DNA from: Psychrobacter sp. APC 3426
Lineage (GTDB): Bacteria > Pseudomonadota > Gammaproteobacteria > Pseudomonadales > Moraxellaceae
Assembly: GCF_030408035.1 (NCBI RefSeq)
Contig: NZ_JASDCF010000023.1
Coordinates: 1 to 52,107, forward strand
Reading direction: 5' to 3'
Length of the DNA: 52,107 nt
The position numbers were made by a program, and so were the translations under genes. Shown here one piece after another: positions 17,574-25,922 of this stretch. Every line of letters starts with the position of its first letter. Position 1 is the first letter of the stretch. The notes beneath the pieces were generated by a model. That model did not search any database and was not told where the DNA came from. It was given only the letters and a program-made list of their open reading frames with translations.

Positions 17574-18037
17574 GCGCGCGTGTCCTATGTGAGCCGAGCT
17601 AAATTAATAGGCTAAATTCATTGATAATATATCGTCATAAATCATTCATTTATGTTATATGCTAGCAAACCAAAAGTGTTATTTGTTATGATAGCGATAT
17701 TCTGCTGTTAATCAGATTCTGCTAGAGGTATCAGGATAGATATGTTCTACTGGAATCACTGCTTAGCTCACTGTCGCTAAGCAATATCACAGGGATGACC
17801 TGCTTACAGGATGTTACAAAATGGTTGGCTGCAGGCATGATAACGGAGTTTCATAATAAATAAAAGTTATTCTTAAAGTCCCGTTTATTCTCATTGCACC
17901 ACCACTCTCACAGTCAGAGCTTAATATATAGCCTATAAAGGGCTTACATGCAGCAACTGTCTATTATACCTCCCATAAAAGTGCCATAGGCAATCTATAT
18001 AATTTGCCAAAACACTTATAATTTTCGGTAACTTATT
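17574..18037. other. Divergent promoter region, uraA / sdaA
   Basis: 464 bp without a credible ORF. It contains a perfect 8-bp inverted repeat TGCTTAGC/GCTAAGCA (17760-17767 with 17776-17783, loop of eight), followed by a smaller CCTG/CAGG hairpin. These could be operators or leader structure for either gene; I recognise no riboswitch. Confidence 0.4.
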
Positions 18038-19471
18038 ATGATTAGTGTTTTTGATTTATTTAAAATTGGCATTGGCCCATCAAGCTCGCATACCGTAGGA
18101 CCGATGGTGGCGGCGAATCTGTTTTTAGCGTCGCTCACCAAGCAAACAGAGCTGACCGCTATTAACAAAATCGAGATTGAGCTGTATGGTTCTTTGGCAG
18201 CCACTGGCAAAGGTCATGCAACCGATACAGCCATATTCTTAGGTTTACTTGGACATACGCCCAGCACGATTGACACCCGTATGACCAGCGAGTACCTGTC
18301 TCCTATTTTCTCTGAAAAAAAACTGACGGTATCAGGCGCTCATACGATTGATTTTGATACAGAAAATGATGTGTATTGGTACGATGATACTGTTTTACCC
18401 TACCATCCCAATGCCATGACTTTGCGAGCAATATTGACAGATGGTAGTCTGTACCAACAGACTTACTACTCAGTCGGTGGCGGCTTTGTCATCAACGAAG
18501 AAGATGCTACCAACCCTGATGAAGACCATGCCAGCCCGACCATTGATAGTGTGCCCTACCCATTTAACACAGCGGCAGAGCTATTAGAACAATGTCGTCA
18601 GCATGATTTAAGTATCAGTGAGCTGGTATTGGCCAATGAATGTCACTTTCGCGATAAAGAACAAGTATTTGAATACTTAGACACCATCTGGGATGTTATG
18701 CAAGACTGTGTCAAACAAGGCTGTGAAAATGGGGGCATCTTGCCAGGTGGCCTAGATGTCAAACGCCGTGCTCAAGACTTGTATCAGCAGCTTTGTGCCG
18801 AAAAAGACCAACCCATCTCTAAAACTGATAAGCTTGCAGCGATGGACTGGGTTGACTTATATGCCCTTGCCGTCAATGAAGAAAATGCCAATGGTGGCAA
18901 GGTTGTCACTGCACCAACCAATGGCGCGGCAGGCATTATCCCAGCCGTGCTACATTATTATCGTGATTTTTTACCAAGTTATAGCCAAGATGGTGTGCGC
19001 AAGTTTTTATTAAATGCCACCGCTATCGGTAGTTTAATCAAAGAGAATGCCTCTATCTCTGGTGCTGAGGTCGGCTGTCAAGGTGAAGTCGGCTCTGCTT
19101 GTGCCATGGCAGGCTCTGCACTGGCAGAGATTATGGACGGCTCGCCAGCCAAATGTCTAAATGCAGCAGAAATCGGTATCGAACACAATCTAGGGCTTAC
19201 TTGTGACCCTGTTGGAGGGCTGGTACAAGTACCTTGTATCGAGCGTAACGCCATGGGCGCAGTCAAAGCGATTAATGCAGCCCGTCTCGCTTGCCGCGGA
19301 AATGGTCAGCACTTTGTCTCTTTGGACAAGGTGATTGAGACCATGAAAGTCACAGGCGCTGATATGTTAGACAAATATAAAGAAACCTCTCGCGGCGGTT
19401 TAGCGGTTTATGCAGATAATCGTATCCTCACAGCCTCGCATGGTGTCAGTGTAAAATACAGTCAGTGCTAA
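18038..19471 (+). CDS. sdaA: L-serine ammonia-lyase (single-chain, Fe-S)
   Basis: Deaminates L-serine to pyruvate and ammonia using a [4Fe-4S] cluster. The 477-residue chain holds the beta domain ([21 protein letters not shown] at the N-terminus) and the catalytic alpha domain ([53 protein letters not shown]). The Cys residues in EVGCQGE, LTCDPV and QVPCIERN match the cluster ligand positions of the family. The length matches E. coli SdaA (454) with a few loop insertions around residue 155. It stands alone and could provide pyruvate from serine during amino-acid growth, which fits the PEP synthase gene elsewhere in the window. Confidence 0.95.
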   Translation: MISVFDLFKIGIGPSSSHTVGPMVAANLFLASLTKQTELTAINKIEIELYGSLAATGKGHATDTAIFLGLLGHTPSTIDTRMTSEYLSPIFSEKKLTVSGAHTIDFDTENDVYWYDDTVLPYHPNAMTLRAILTDGSLYQQTYYSVGGGFVINEEDATNPDEDHASPTIDSVPYPFNTAAELLEQCRQHDLSISELVLANECHFRDKEQVFEYLDTIWDVMQDCVKQGCENGGILPGGLDVKRRAQDLYQQLCAEKDQPISKTDKLAAMDWVDLYALAVNEENANGGKVVTAPTNGAAGIIPAVLHYYRDFLPSYSQDGVRKFLLNATAIGSLIKENASISGAEVGCQGEVGSACAMAGSALAEIMDGSPAKCLNAAEIGIEHNLGLTCDPVGGLVQVPCIERNAMGAVKAINAARLACRGNGQHFVSLDKVIETMKVTGADMLDKYKETSRGGLAVYADNRILTASHGVSVKYSQC

Positions 19472-19514
19472 TCTAGAAAATATACATATAGACTACTATC
19501 AATATCTGTAGCGC

Positions 19515-19542
19515 TATAGTCAAAATACCCTAAAAACGCTAC
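19515..19542. repeat. Half copy of a small intergenic repeat
   Basis: TATAGTCAA...AAAA.CGCTAC matches the left arm of the element at 30188-30295 with identical spacing (TATAGTC to CGCTAC offset of 22). The right half of that element is missing here. Confidence 0.45.
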
Positions 19543-19548
19543 GGTATG

Positions 19549-19614
19549 GCTGATATCAATTTTTTGTAGCCTCTGTCTGCGCAGGCACAGCAAGCAAGAA
19601 AAATTGATATCAGC
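19549..19614. repeat. 66-bp inverted-repeat element
   Basis: A perfect 16-bp inverted repeat, GCTGATATCAATTTTT at 19549-19564 and AAAAATTGATATCAGC at 19599-19614, encloses 34 bp with its own small GC-rich symmetry (CTGTCTGCGCAGGCACAG). It could act as a hairpin in RNA or be a MITE/REP-type element. Confidence 0.6.
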
Positions 19615-19718
19615 AGCACGTAATGTATCGATATTACTTTTTACTAACTATATATTCAAAGGTTATCAAACTGGCTCCTTGCCAAAAAATTTATTTTAGG
19701 ACGGGACATTTACATAAA

Positions 19719-19748
19719 AAAAGGCCTCTAAAAAATTAGAGGCCTTTT
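19719..19748. terminator. Bidirectional terminator between sdaA and a lipoprotein gene
   Basis: Perfect 13-bp stem AAAAGGCCTCTAA / TTAGAGGCCTTTT with a four-base loop. It ends about 80 nt past the lipoprotein stop on the minus strand and 250 nt past sdaA, after the repeat elements. Confidence 0.88.
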
Positions 19749-19827
19749 GCATGAGAAGCCATTCAAACGCTCATGGCGTTATCAACCTGATGCTTGATAA
19801 CACATCATGATACGGCTAACACTGATA

Positions 19828-20226
19828 TTACTCAGCAGTTTTAGAAACCACTTCATTAAGAATCCAAACTGGCTGTACAACGTCAGAGCCTTCAGCAGTT
19901 ACCGCTTCTTGACGTACATCAAGCACATAGCGATAGTTTGGCTCATAGGTGAAACCTTGGATGTTACCGCTTAGAGTGGTGTAGTTTTTCTGATAAGTCT
20001 GACGATACTGCAAGCACTCAGACTCAACTTTAGAGCCGTCTGTTGCTGTCAGGTCGCAAACTGCTTTACGTGGGGCAATCTCAACTTCAAAGCTTGGGAT
20101 ATTAACCACTTTTACGTTCATAGGTTGCCCTTCAACAACCATGGTACGTTCGTTGTCCATATTCATAGTAGAACAACCTGATAAAGCAAAAGTCGTCATT
20201 AATGCTGCTAGTGCCAATTTTTTCAT
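19828..20226 (-). CDS. DUF4377-like lipoprotein
   Basis: A 132-residue predicted lipoprotein. The signal MKKLALAALMTTFALSGC has a lipobox (ALSGC) with acylated Cys18. The mature half carries the pattern of DUF4377 domains: a Cys in RKAVCDLT, then ECLQYRQ, an aromatic stretch ending in IQGFTYEPNYRYVLDVRQE, and the closing WILNEVV. The two Cys after the lipidated one may pair in the periplasm. This domain often accompanies META domains in heat-shock or stress lipoproteins, but none is present here. A second protein of the same type is at 49747-50151. Monocistronic. Confidence 0.7.
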   Translation of the reverse strand: MKKLALAALMTTFALSGCSTMNMDNERTMVVEGQPMNVKVVNIPSFEVEIAPRKAVCDLTATDGSKVESECLQYRQTYQKNYTTLSGNIQGFTYEPNYRYVLDVRQEAVTAEGSDVVQPVWILNEVVSKTAE

Positions 20227-20561
20227 TATTCAATCCTCAGTGAGTTTTTATTACTTTTATTTGAACGCAACTGTTCATGACAATATAAAATCAATGAAAA
20301 TATTAGAGAGCTCAATGATGTTGAAATCATCAACAGTATCGTTTGTTATTTACTGAGGCAATTATAGGTCGCAGCCCAACTTCCTCTCTACATCAGCTTT
20401 GTAAAGTAACGTCAGCTTTTGCAACTGATGTTAATCGTGCGTATTGAATAGTAGAGTAAATTGATACTGAGCAAAATTTACACAGCAAAAAGCCAGAGTG
20501 ATAGTCACTCTGGCTTAGTTATTCATTAAACAGTATTTTACTTAGCTGACAGCGATAACCC
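20227..20561. other. Intergenic region upstream of the lipoprotein gene
   Basis: 335 bp between two minus-strand genes. It contains the argJ terminator (20487-20515) and the lipoprotein promoter region; no coding sequence seen. Confidence 0.5.
20487..20515 (-). terminator. argJ terminator
   Basis: AGCCAGAGTGA pairs perfectly with TCACTCTGGCT around a three-base loop; on the minus strand it is followed by TTTTTG. It lies 47 nt past the argJ stop. Confidence 0.88.
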
Positions 20562-21785
20562 TTAGCTACGGTAATCAGCATTAATCTTGACGTAGTCATA
20601 TGATAAATCGCAGGTGTATACCGTATCGCTGGCATCACCACGTGCAAGGTCAATATGAATGGTAATCTCGGGGCGACTCATGACTGCTTTGCCCGCTTCT
20701 TCTGTATAGCTAGGCGCGACGCCACCATTCTGACAAATCATCACTTCGTCTAGATATACATCAACCTGCTCGGTATCGAGGTCATCGATACCTGCATAGC
20801 CAACAGCCGCTAAAATACGACCCCAATTGGCATCACTGGCAAAGAACGCTGTCTTTACGAGTGGAGAATGCGCCACTGCGTATGCGACGTCACAGCACTC
20901 TTGCGTCACTTTACCACCCGTGACTTTTACCGTCATAAACTTAGTCGCACCTTCCCCATCACGCACAATCAATTGCGCTAAGCGAACAAACACCTCTGTT
21001 AAGGCTGAAAACACCGCTTGATAATGAGGATGCGTAGGGCTATCAATCACCTCTGAGCTGGCAGCGCCTGTGGCTACCAATACACAGCAATCGTTGGTTG
21101 AGGTGTCACCATCGACGGTAATGCGATTAAATGACTGCTCATTAATGGCACTTAACATCTCTTGTAATAAGTCCGCTGCAATATTGGCATCCGTTGCCAC
21201 ATAGCCAAGCATCGTCGCCATATTGGGGCGTATCATTCCTGAGCCCTTTGAAATACCAGTCACATGATAGCTAGTACCACCGACATCGACTTTTTGGCTA
21301 GCAAGCTTGGGAATAGTATCAGTGGTACGGATACCGTTTGCCGCTGCCAGCCAGTTATCAGCACCCAAGTTAGCCAAGGCATCATCCAATCCTGCGATGA
21401 CCGCTTCGCTATTTAATGGCTCGCCAATAACGCCTGTTGAAAATGGCAGAACAGTATTGCTTTCCACGCCTGCTTTGGTAGCCAACGCTGCACAGATTTC
21501 TTCTGCGCGGCGCTTACCATCAGCGCCCGTACCCGCATTGGCATTGCCCGTATTGGTCACCAAGTAACGTGGACTGGCCTTGGCAAAATGCTCACGCAAT
21601 ACTCGTACAGGTGCAGCACAAAAAGTATTTTTAGTCGTAACGACAGCGCTGGTTGCCTTTTCTGCAATCTCAATAACGACCAAATCATCACGATCTTTGT
21701 AGCGCACACCCGCCGCAGTAGCACTTAGTTTGATACCGTCGATGGGATAAATAATATCGGGTACTGCCACATTTCCAACAGCCAT
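20562..21785 (-). CDS. argJ: Bifunctional ornithine acetyltransferase / N-acetylglutamate synthase
   Basis: ArgJ recycles the acetyl group from N-acetylornithine to glutamate in arginine synthesis. The protein self-cleaves at a conserved threonine, here T191 in IRPNMATMLGYVATD, to give two chains; T191 is then the nucleophile. Other family stretches are NTGNANAGTGADG, LPFSTGVIGEPL, VDGDTSTNDCC and GEGATKFMTVKV. ATG 21785 is preferred because AAGGAA precedes it at the right distance; the longer reading would start from a TTG. With that start the length is 407, typical. Whether it also makes N-acetylglutamate from acetyl-CoA cannot be told. Confidence 0.95.
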   Translation of the reverse strand: MAVGNVAVPDIIYPIDGIKLSATAAGVRYKDRDDLVVIEIAEKATSAVVTTKNTFCAAPVRVLREHFAKASPRYLVTNTGNANAGTGADGKRRAEEICAALATKAGVESNTVLPFSTGVIGEPLNSEAVIAGLDDALANLGADNWLAAANGIRTTDTIPKLASQKVDVGGTSYHVTGISKGSGMIRPNMATMLGYVATDANIAADLLQEMLSAINEQSFNRITVDGDTSTNDCCVLVATGAASSEVIDSPTHPHYQAVFSALTEVFVRLAQLIVRDGEGATKFMTVKVTGGKVTQECCDVAYAVAHSPLVKTAFFASDANWGRILAAVGYAGIDDLDTEQVDVYLDEVMICQNGGVAPSYTEEAGKAVMSRPEITIHIDLARGDASDTVYTCDLSYDYVKINADYRS

Positions 21786-21887
21786 AGTGATTTCCTTACT
21801 TTTCAATTTTTATGATTATAAATAAAATGTCATTTGTGAGTTTTCAACACATCCCCTAAAGGGTGATGAGCATAATAAAAACTTCGT

Positions 21888-22721
21888 TTACTTATTTGCT
21901 ATCTTGCTTACATCGAATGCCGACCAAATTGGTGCATGGTCAGAGGGTTTTTCCATCGCACGTAGCTCATAGCTGATGCCAGCATCGACGCACGCCTCAA
22001 CGAGATCTGCGGTACATAAGATATGGTCGATACGTAGACCACGCTTAGGGTCATCATTAAAGCCACGACTGCGATAATCAAACCAACTATATAGTTCTGT
22101 ACTTTCTGGATAATGCAGACGATAGGTGTCAGTCAATTCGCGTGACATCAGGTCTGCATACCACTCACGCTCTTCTGGCAGAAACGAGGTTTTTCTATTT
22201 TTAAGCCAGCGCTTAGCATTGGCTTCACCGATACCAATATCGATATCTTCTGGGGCAATATTCATATCACCCATGATAATGAGCGAGCGACCTTCTGCTT
22301 TTAGCGTATCAATATAAGCCATCAAATCGGCATAGTAGGCACGCTTCATAGGAAACTTGGTTGGATGATCTTGACTCTCACCTTGGGGGAAGTAACCATT
22401 CAGCACATCAATCTCACGACCGTCAAACTCATAGCGGGCATGAATAAAACGCTTTTGTGCTTCTGTATCTTCGCCAGGAAAGCCTTTTTGTACAAAAATC
22501 GGCGCAACTTTAGACAATAGTGCCACACCATAATGTCCTTTTTGGCCAAAGTACTCAACGTGATAGCCAAGACCTTCTACATTCGCCAATGGGAACTGAT
22601 CATCATGCACCTTGGTTTCTTGCAAACCCATCACATCAGGATCGATTACCTCTCGCACTGCCTCCAACTGATGTTGACGTGCACGAATACCATTGATATT
22701 AAAACTGACAAAACGGGTCAT
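21888..22721 (-). CDS. xthA: Exodeoxyribonuclease III
   Basis: A Mg-dependent AP endonuclease and 3'-5' exonuclease of base excision repair. The 277 residues show the full exonuclease III signature set: [21 protein letters not shown] with the metal-binding Glu, [21 protein letters not shown] with the catalytic Asp/Asn, LRIDHILCT and KPSDHAPIW with the catalytic His. Similar in size to E. coli XthA (268). It lies upstream of argJ on the same strand with a gap of about 100 nt and no evident terminator, so read-through into argJ is possible. Confidence 0.95.
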   Translation of the reverse strand: MTRFVSFNINGIRARQHQLEAVREVIDPDVMGLQETKVHDDQFPLANVEGLGYHVEYFGQKGHYGVALLSKVAPIFVQKGFPGEDTEAQKRFIHARYEFDGREIDVLNGYFPQGESQDHPTKFPMKRAYYADLMAYIDTLKAEGRSLIIMGDMNIAPEDIDIGIGEANAKRWLKNRKTSFLPEEREWYADLMSRELTDTYRLHYPESTELYSWFDYRSRGFNDDPKRGLRIDHILCTADLVEACVDAGISYELRAMEKPSDHAPIWSAFDVSKIANK

Positions 22722-23014
22722 AAACTGTCCTATGTTAATCGATGAAAATGCAGTGCTGCTATGTATATATGCATCACTATGATAACAGACGTAAGCAAGT
22801 CTGGCTGTTGCGTGCCCTGATATCTTAAGCTAGAGTAGTCAGTATAGTAATAGCTATCTTATACATATTCTAGAAGACACGATTAATAAAGATTATTTTT
22901 GACTATTACTTAAAAAACTATCCGTTTAAAAACAATTACTTTGAAAAATCACTATCAAACCTATTATCAAAAAACAGCTAGCAAACAACACTTATAAAAA
23001 TACTGAGCCTTATT

Positions 23015-23620
23015 ATGACAAGCAATATGAAAACAAATACGCCAAAAACCGAGCGCAACGACTCAAACACCACAGCCAACCAAAAGATCACGCCATTGTT
23101 TGCGAAAGATTATAATGTCTATATTAACCACACTGATGCGGGCGGTATAGTCTACCATGCCAATCATTTGGTGTTTTTTGAAAACTGCCGCCGAGACTGG
23201 TTTACTCAATTAGGATTAAATGGTTATTTCCTCCAGACTGATGATGGTGAAGTACAGCACTTCGTCGTGAGTCAAGCAGATTTGCAGTACAAACGCGCCA
23301 TACTACTGGATGAAATCATCAGCGTACGCATCGATAAGGTCGAAATAAAACCTGCCAGCATCGTGTTTTATCAGAGTATCCATCGACATTTAGCAAATGA
23401 TAACAGCAAAGCCAACGATAGCTTATTAAGTAGTACCAAGATTGTCATTGCTTGTGTGCAAAATCAAATAAGACCTGCCTCAGTATCTAACAGTGAAAAT
23501 AACAACACTCAATCCGATGCTAACGTTGCTACTGCCACGCCCATGCGCCCGATACGCGTGCCTCAACAGCTACGTGACATCATTGAACAGGCAATCCATC
23601 AGCATGCAACTGCACCGTAA
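23015..23620 (+). CDS. YbgC/FadM-like hot-dog acyl-CoA thioesterase
   Basis: A 201-residue thioesterase. The core NVYINHTDAGGIVYHANHLVFFENCRRDWF carries the catalytic Asp of the YbgC-type 4HBT family (DAGGIVYHANY pattern). About 30 polar residues precede it and a low-complexity insertion and tail follow (SENNNTQSDANVATATPM), making it longer than E. coli YbgC (134) by about 65 residues. Such enzymes hydrolyse acyl-CoA thioesters in the cytoplasm. Its stop overlaps the start of the ABC ATPase gene (TAATG), so the two are translationally coupled, an unusual partnership. Confidence 0.85.
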   Translation: MTSNMKTNTPKTERNDSNTTANQKITPLFAKDYNVYINHTDAGGIVYHANHLVFFENCRRDWFTQLGLNGYFLQTDDGEVQHFVVSQADLQYKRAILLDEIISVRIDKVEIKPASIVFYQSIHRHLANDNSKANDSLLSSTKIVIACVQNQIRPASVSNSENNNTQSDANVATATPMRPIRVPQQLRDIIEQAIHQHATAP

Positions 23621-24603
23621 TGATTAGCAGTGTCCAGCACAGCTCAACGATGACTATTGATACTGATGTCCATGTTCATGATAACAGCCCTATGCTGAAA
23701 TTTGACAATATCTGTGTGCATAGTCAGCGTCCAGTCATTATAAAGCCGAATGACAGTGTTATTCATAATGGTGTCATTAGTAAGCATGACATTAATAATG
23801 GTGCTATTGATAAGTCAAAAGAAGATGCTCTATCTACCAAATATAGATCATGGCTTAGTAAATTTAAACAGAGTAACTCACTCAAACAGATACCAAGCAC
23901 TCAGAGAAAATTGTTGATAAAAGGAGTCAGTGGCACATTATCACAAGGACAAGTGACGGTTTTGACAGGGTCCTCTGGTAGCGGCAAGTCCTTACTATTG
24001 CGGGTGTTGTCAGGATTATTACCTATGAGCAGCGGCGATGTTTGGGTGACAAACAATCACAACACCAGTAGCATTACCACCTTTGACAATGCTACTGGCA
24101 TGCGTGATATTGACTCTCTCAACATGAATTATCAAAGCATCCATGATACGCCGCCTACGCAGTGGCGTCACCAAGTCGCCTTACTCGCGCAGCATCCACA
24201 GCTGTTAGAAGGGAGCGTGCTTGACAACCTCCAAATGCCCTATCAGTTGCACGCTCATCAACATCTTGATTTTGATATCAATTGGCACATCACTCAGCTC
24301 GCTCACTTGCAACGAGGCGCAGAGTTTTTGCAGAAAGATGCCTATCATCTATCTGGCGGAGAGCAACAACTGGTCAACACCTTGCGCCTATTGCAATTAC
24401 ATCCGCACGTATTACTATTAGATGAGCCTACCGCTGCTTTAGATGGCGACACCTCCGCACAGTTGGTAACGTTACTTATTGGTTGGCTAAGAGCAGCTAC
24501 GCAGCGCACTGTGTTATGGGTAACTCACGATACGCAAGACATCATGCCATTGGCTGATCATCATTGGCACATGCACGCGGGTGTGTTAACGCAAGTACCC
24601 TAA
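23620..24603 (+). CDS. fetA: ABC transporter ATP-binding protein, FetA-like
   Basis: An ABC ATPase of 327 residues with Walker A GSSGSGKS (117-124), signature LSGGEQQ (244-250), and Walker B VLLLDEPTAALD. The short ATPase-only chain paired with the FetB-like permease downstream matches E. coli FetAB (YbbL/YbbM), proposed to export iron. It is about 100 residues longer than E. coli FetA: Walker A lies near residue 117 instead of about 40, and a polar insertion (NNHNTSSITTFDNATG and onward) follows it. These Asn/Ser/His-rich segments look disordered. The gene is coupled to the upstream thioesterase by TAATG. Confidence 0.78.
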   Translation: MISSVQHSSTMTIDTDVHVHDNSPMLKFDNICVHSQRPVIIKPNDSVIHNGVISKHDINNGAIDKSKEDALSTKYRSWLSKFKQSNSLKQIPSTQRKLLIKGVSGTLSQGQVTVLTGSSGSGKSLLLRVLSGLLPMSSGDVWVTNNHNTSSITTFDNATGMRDIDSLNMNYQSIHDTPPTQWRHQVALLAQHPQLLEGSVLDNLQMPYQLHAHQHLDFDINWHITQLAHLQRGAEFLQKDAYHLSGGEQQLVNTLRLLQLHPHVLLLDEPTAALDGDTSAQLVTLLIGWLRAATQRTVLWVTHDTQDIMPLADHHWHMHAGVLTQVP

Positions 24604-24716
24604 AAAAAGTTAACATCAACGCTGATGCCGATGTTCCAATTGACGTTACCAAACTTGCTTTATCAACATGACATTCATCCCTATATTATATTCACCCCTT
24701 TATATAATGAGTATCT

Positions 24717-25511
24717 ATGAGCGGTACGGACGACATACAGGTATTCCTCACTTACGCTGACATTGCCCTTGCCAGTAGCTTAATTGTCATTGTGCTTATT
24801 GTGTCGTGGCGTTTACGATTGAAGCTGACCAAGACGTTACTCACAGCAGCTATTCGCACCGTGGTTCAGCTGAGCTTTATCGGTCTCATATTGGCATGGA
24901 TTTTTGCCCGTGAGCAATGGTATGAAGTTCTACTGATTTTGACCATTATGACTTTGATTGCAGGGAGTGCGGCTAAGAATCGTGTCAAACGCAGTTATAA
25001 TGGCTTATTTATCGATACTCTTATCTCCGTGAGCGTCTCTGCAGTGTTGGTGACTGCCATAGCCATTATGGTCATCTTAAAAGTTGAGCCTTGGTACACA
25101 CCGCAATTTGTCATACCGATATTGGGACTCATATTGGGTAATTCTCTCACCGCCATCTCTTTGACCAGCAATCAATTGATTAACACTTTTCATGAGCAAC
25201 AAGGTCGCATTGAGATGATGTTAAGCCTATCCGCCAAGCCATTTGAGGCCATACACGAACAAATAAGAGCAGCCATCATTAATGGCATGACCCCAACACT
25301 CAACTCTATGTTGGTCGTCGGTATTGTCAGCTTACCCGGCATGATGACTGGACAAATTTTGGCAGGTGCTGATCCGACTCAAGCTGTACGTTATCAGATT
25401 GTAACTATGTTTTTAATCTGCGTTAGCAGCACACTTGGTTGCACCATTAGCGCCCTGCTTACTTATCGGCGATTTTTTAACCAAAATAAACAGTTCGTCA
25501 TACCTTTTTGA
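24717..25511 (+). CDS. fetB: FetB-like ABC permease (UPF0014)
   Basis: A 264-residue inner-membrane permease with about six to seven helices. Family features are IRTVVQLSFIGLILAWIF near the N-terminus, PILGLILGNSLTAISLT in the middle, LSLSAKPFEAI, and LPGMMTGQILAGADPTQAVRYQI near the C-terminus. In E. coli FetB works with FetA in metal (iron) homeostasis. The gene lies 113 nt after fetA on the same strand, so it is probably in the same operon. Immediately after the stop begins the sequence shared by the duplicated fadD upstream regions. Confidence 0.85.
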   Translation: MSGTDDIQVFLTYADIALASSLIVIVLIVSWRLRLKLTKTLLTAAIRTVVQLSFIGLILAWIFAREQWYEVLLILTIMTLIAGSAAKNRVKRSYNGLFIDTLISVSVSAVLVTAIAIMVILKVEPWYTPQFVIPILGLILGNSLTAISLTSNQLINTFHEQQGRIEMMLSLSAKPFEAIHEQIRAAIINGMTPTLNSMLVVGIVSLPGMMTGQILAGADPTQAVRYQIVTMFLICVSSTLGCTISALLTYRRFFNQNKQFVIPF

Positions 25512-25922
25512 CCACTCATCATATTTACCTTGCAACATATATAAATATATTTTCCAGATATATCTATGAACTGGTCAGTATTGCATGCTAACATTGCCTT
25601 CACCTGCTTTCATGCTAATGTATTGCTGAATTGTATCTTTGTTTTTTTGAAGACTTAAGACGCTCATGTTAGCGCTAAAAAATGGAACAGCTTGACTAAG
25701 ACTGAATGGTTTTATGTCCAAGTGCTCTCAGTGCTCACATCAGTTATTAAGCTTAATAAAAAATGTTGTAAACAAGAAATATAGAGCAGCCAGTCAATAA
25801 ATAAGGATGTTGTCACACGCAGCGACAAGCGATTTATGTCAGCGCTGCAGTGTTTTATTGACACGGATATGACTGCTTTGATACACAATCCCACCCTATT
25901 TTGACCTTCAAGGACGCTGACT
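25512..25922 (+). promoter_or_regulatory. fadD1 upstream region, copy A of a duplicated segment
   Basis: 411 bp without a gene. It begins with CCACTCATCATATTTACCTT a few bases after fetB, which recurs in diverged form at about 27907 ahead of the second fadD. Other shared blocks are TTGCAACA.ATAT, TAATGTATTGC, the GACA.GGAT.TGACT segment and the ribosome site AAGGACGCT. It therefore holds the fadD promoter, duplicated with the gene. Confidence 0.6.

Noticed and set aside
20141..20356. 71-residue plus-strand ORF upstream of the lipoprotein
   Set aside because: Half overlaps the lipoprotein signal region in antisense, has no ribosome site, and composition is like non-coding DNA.
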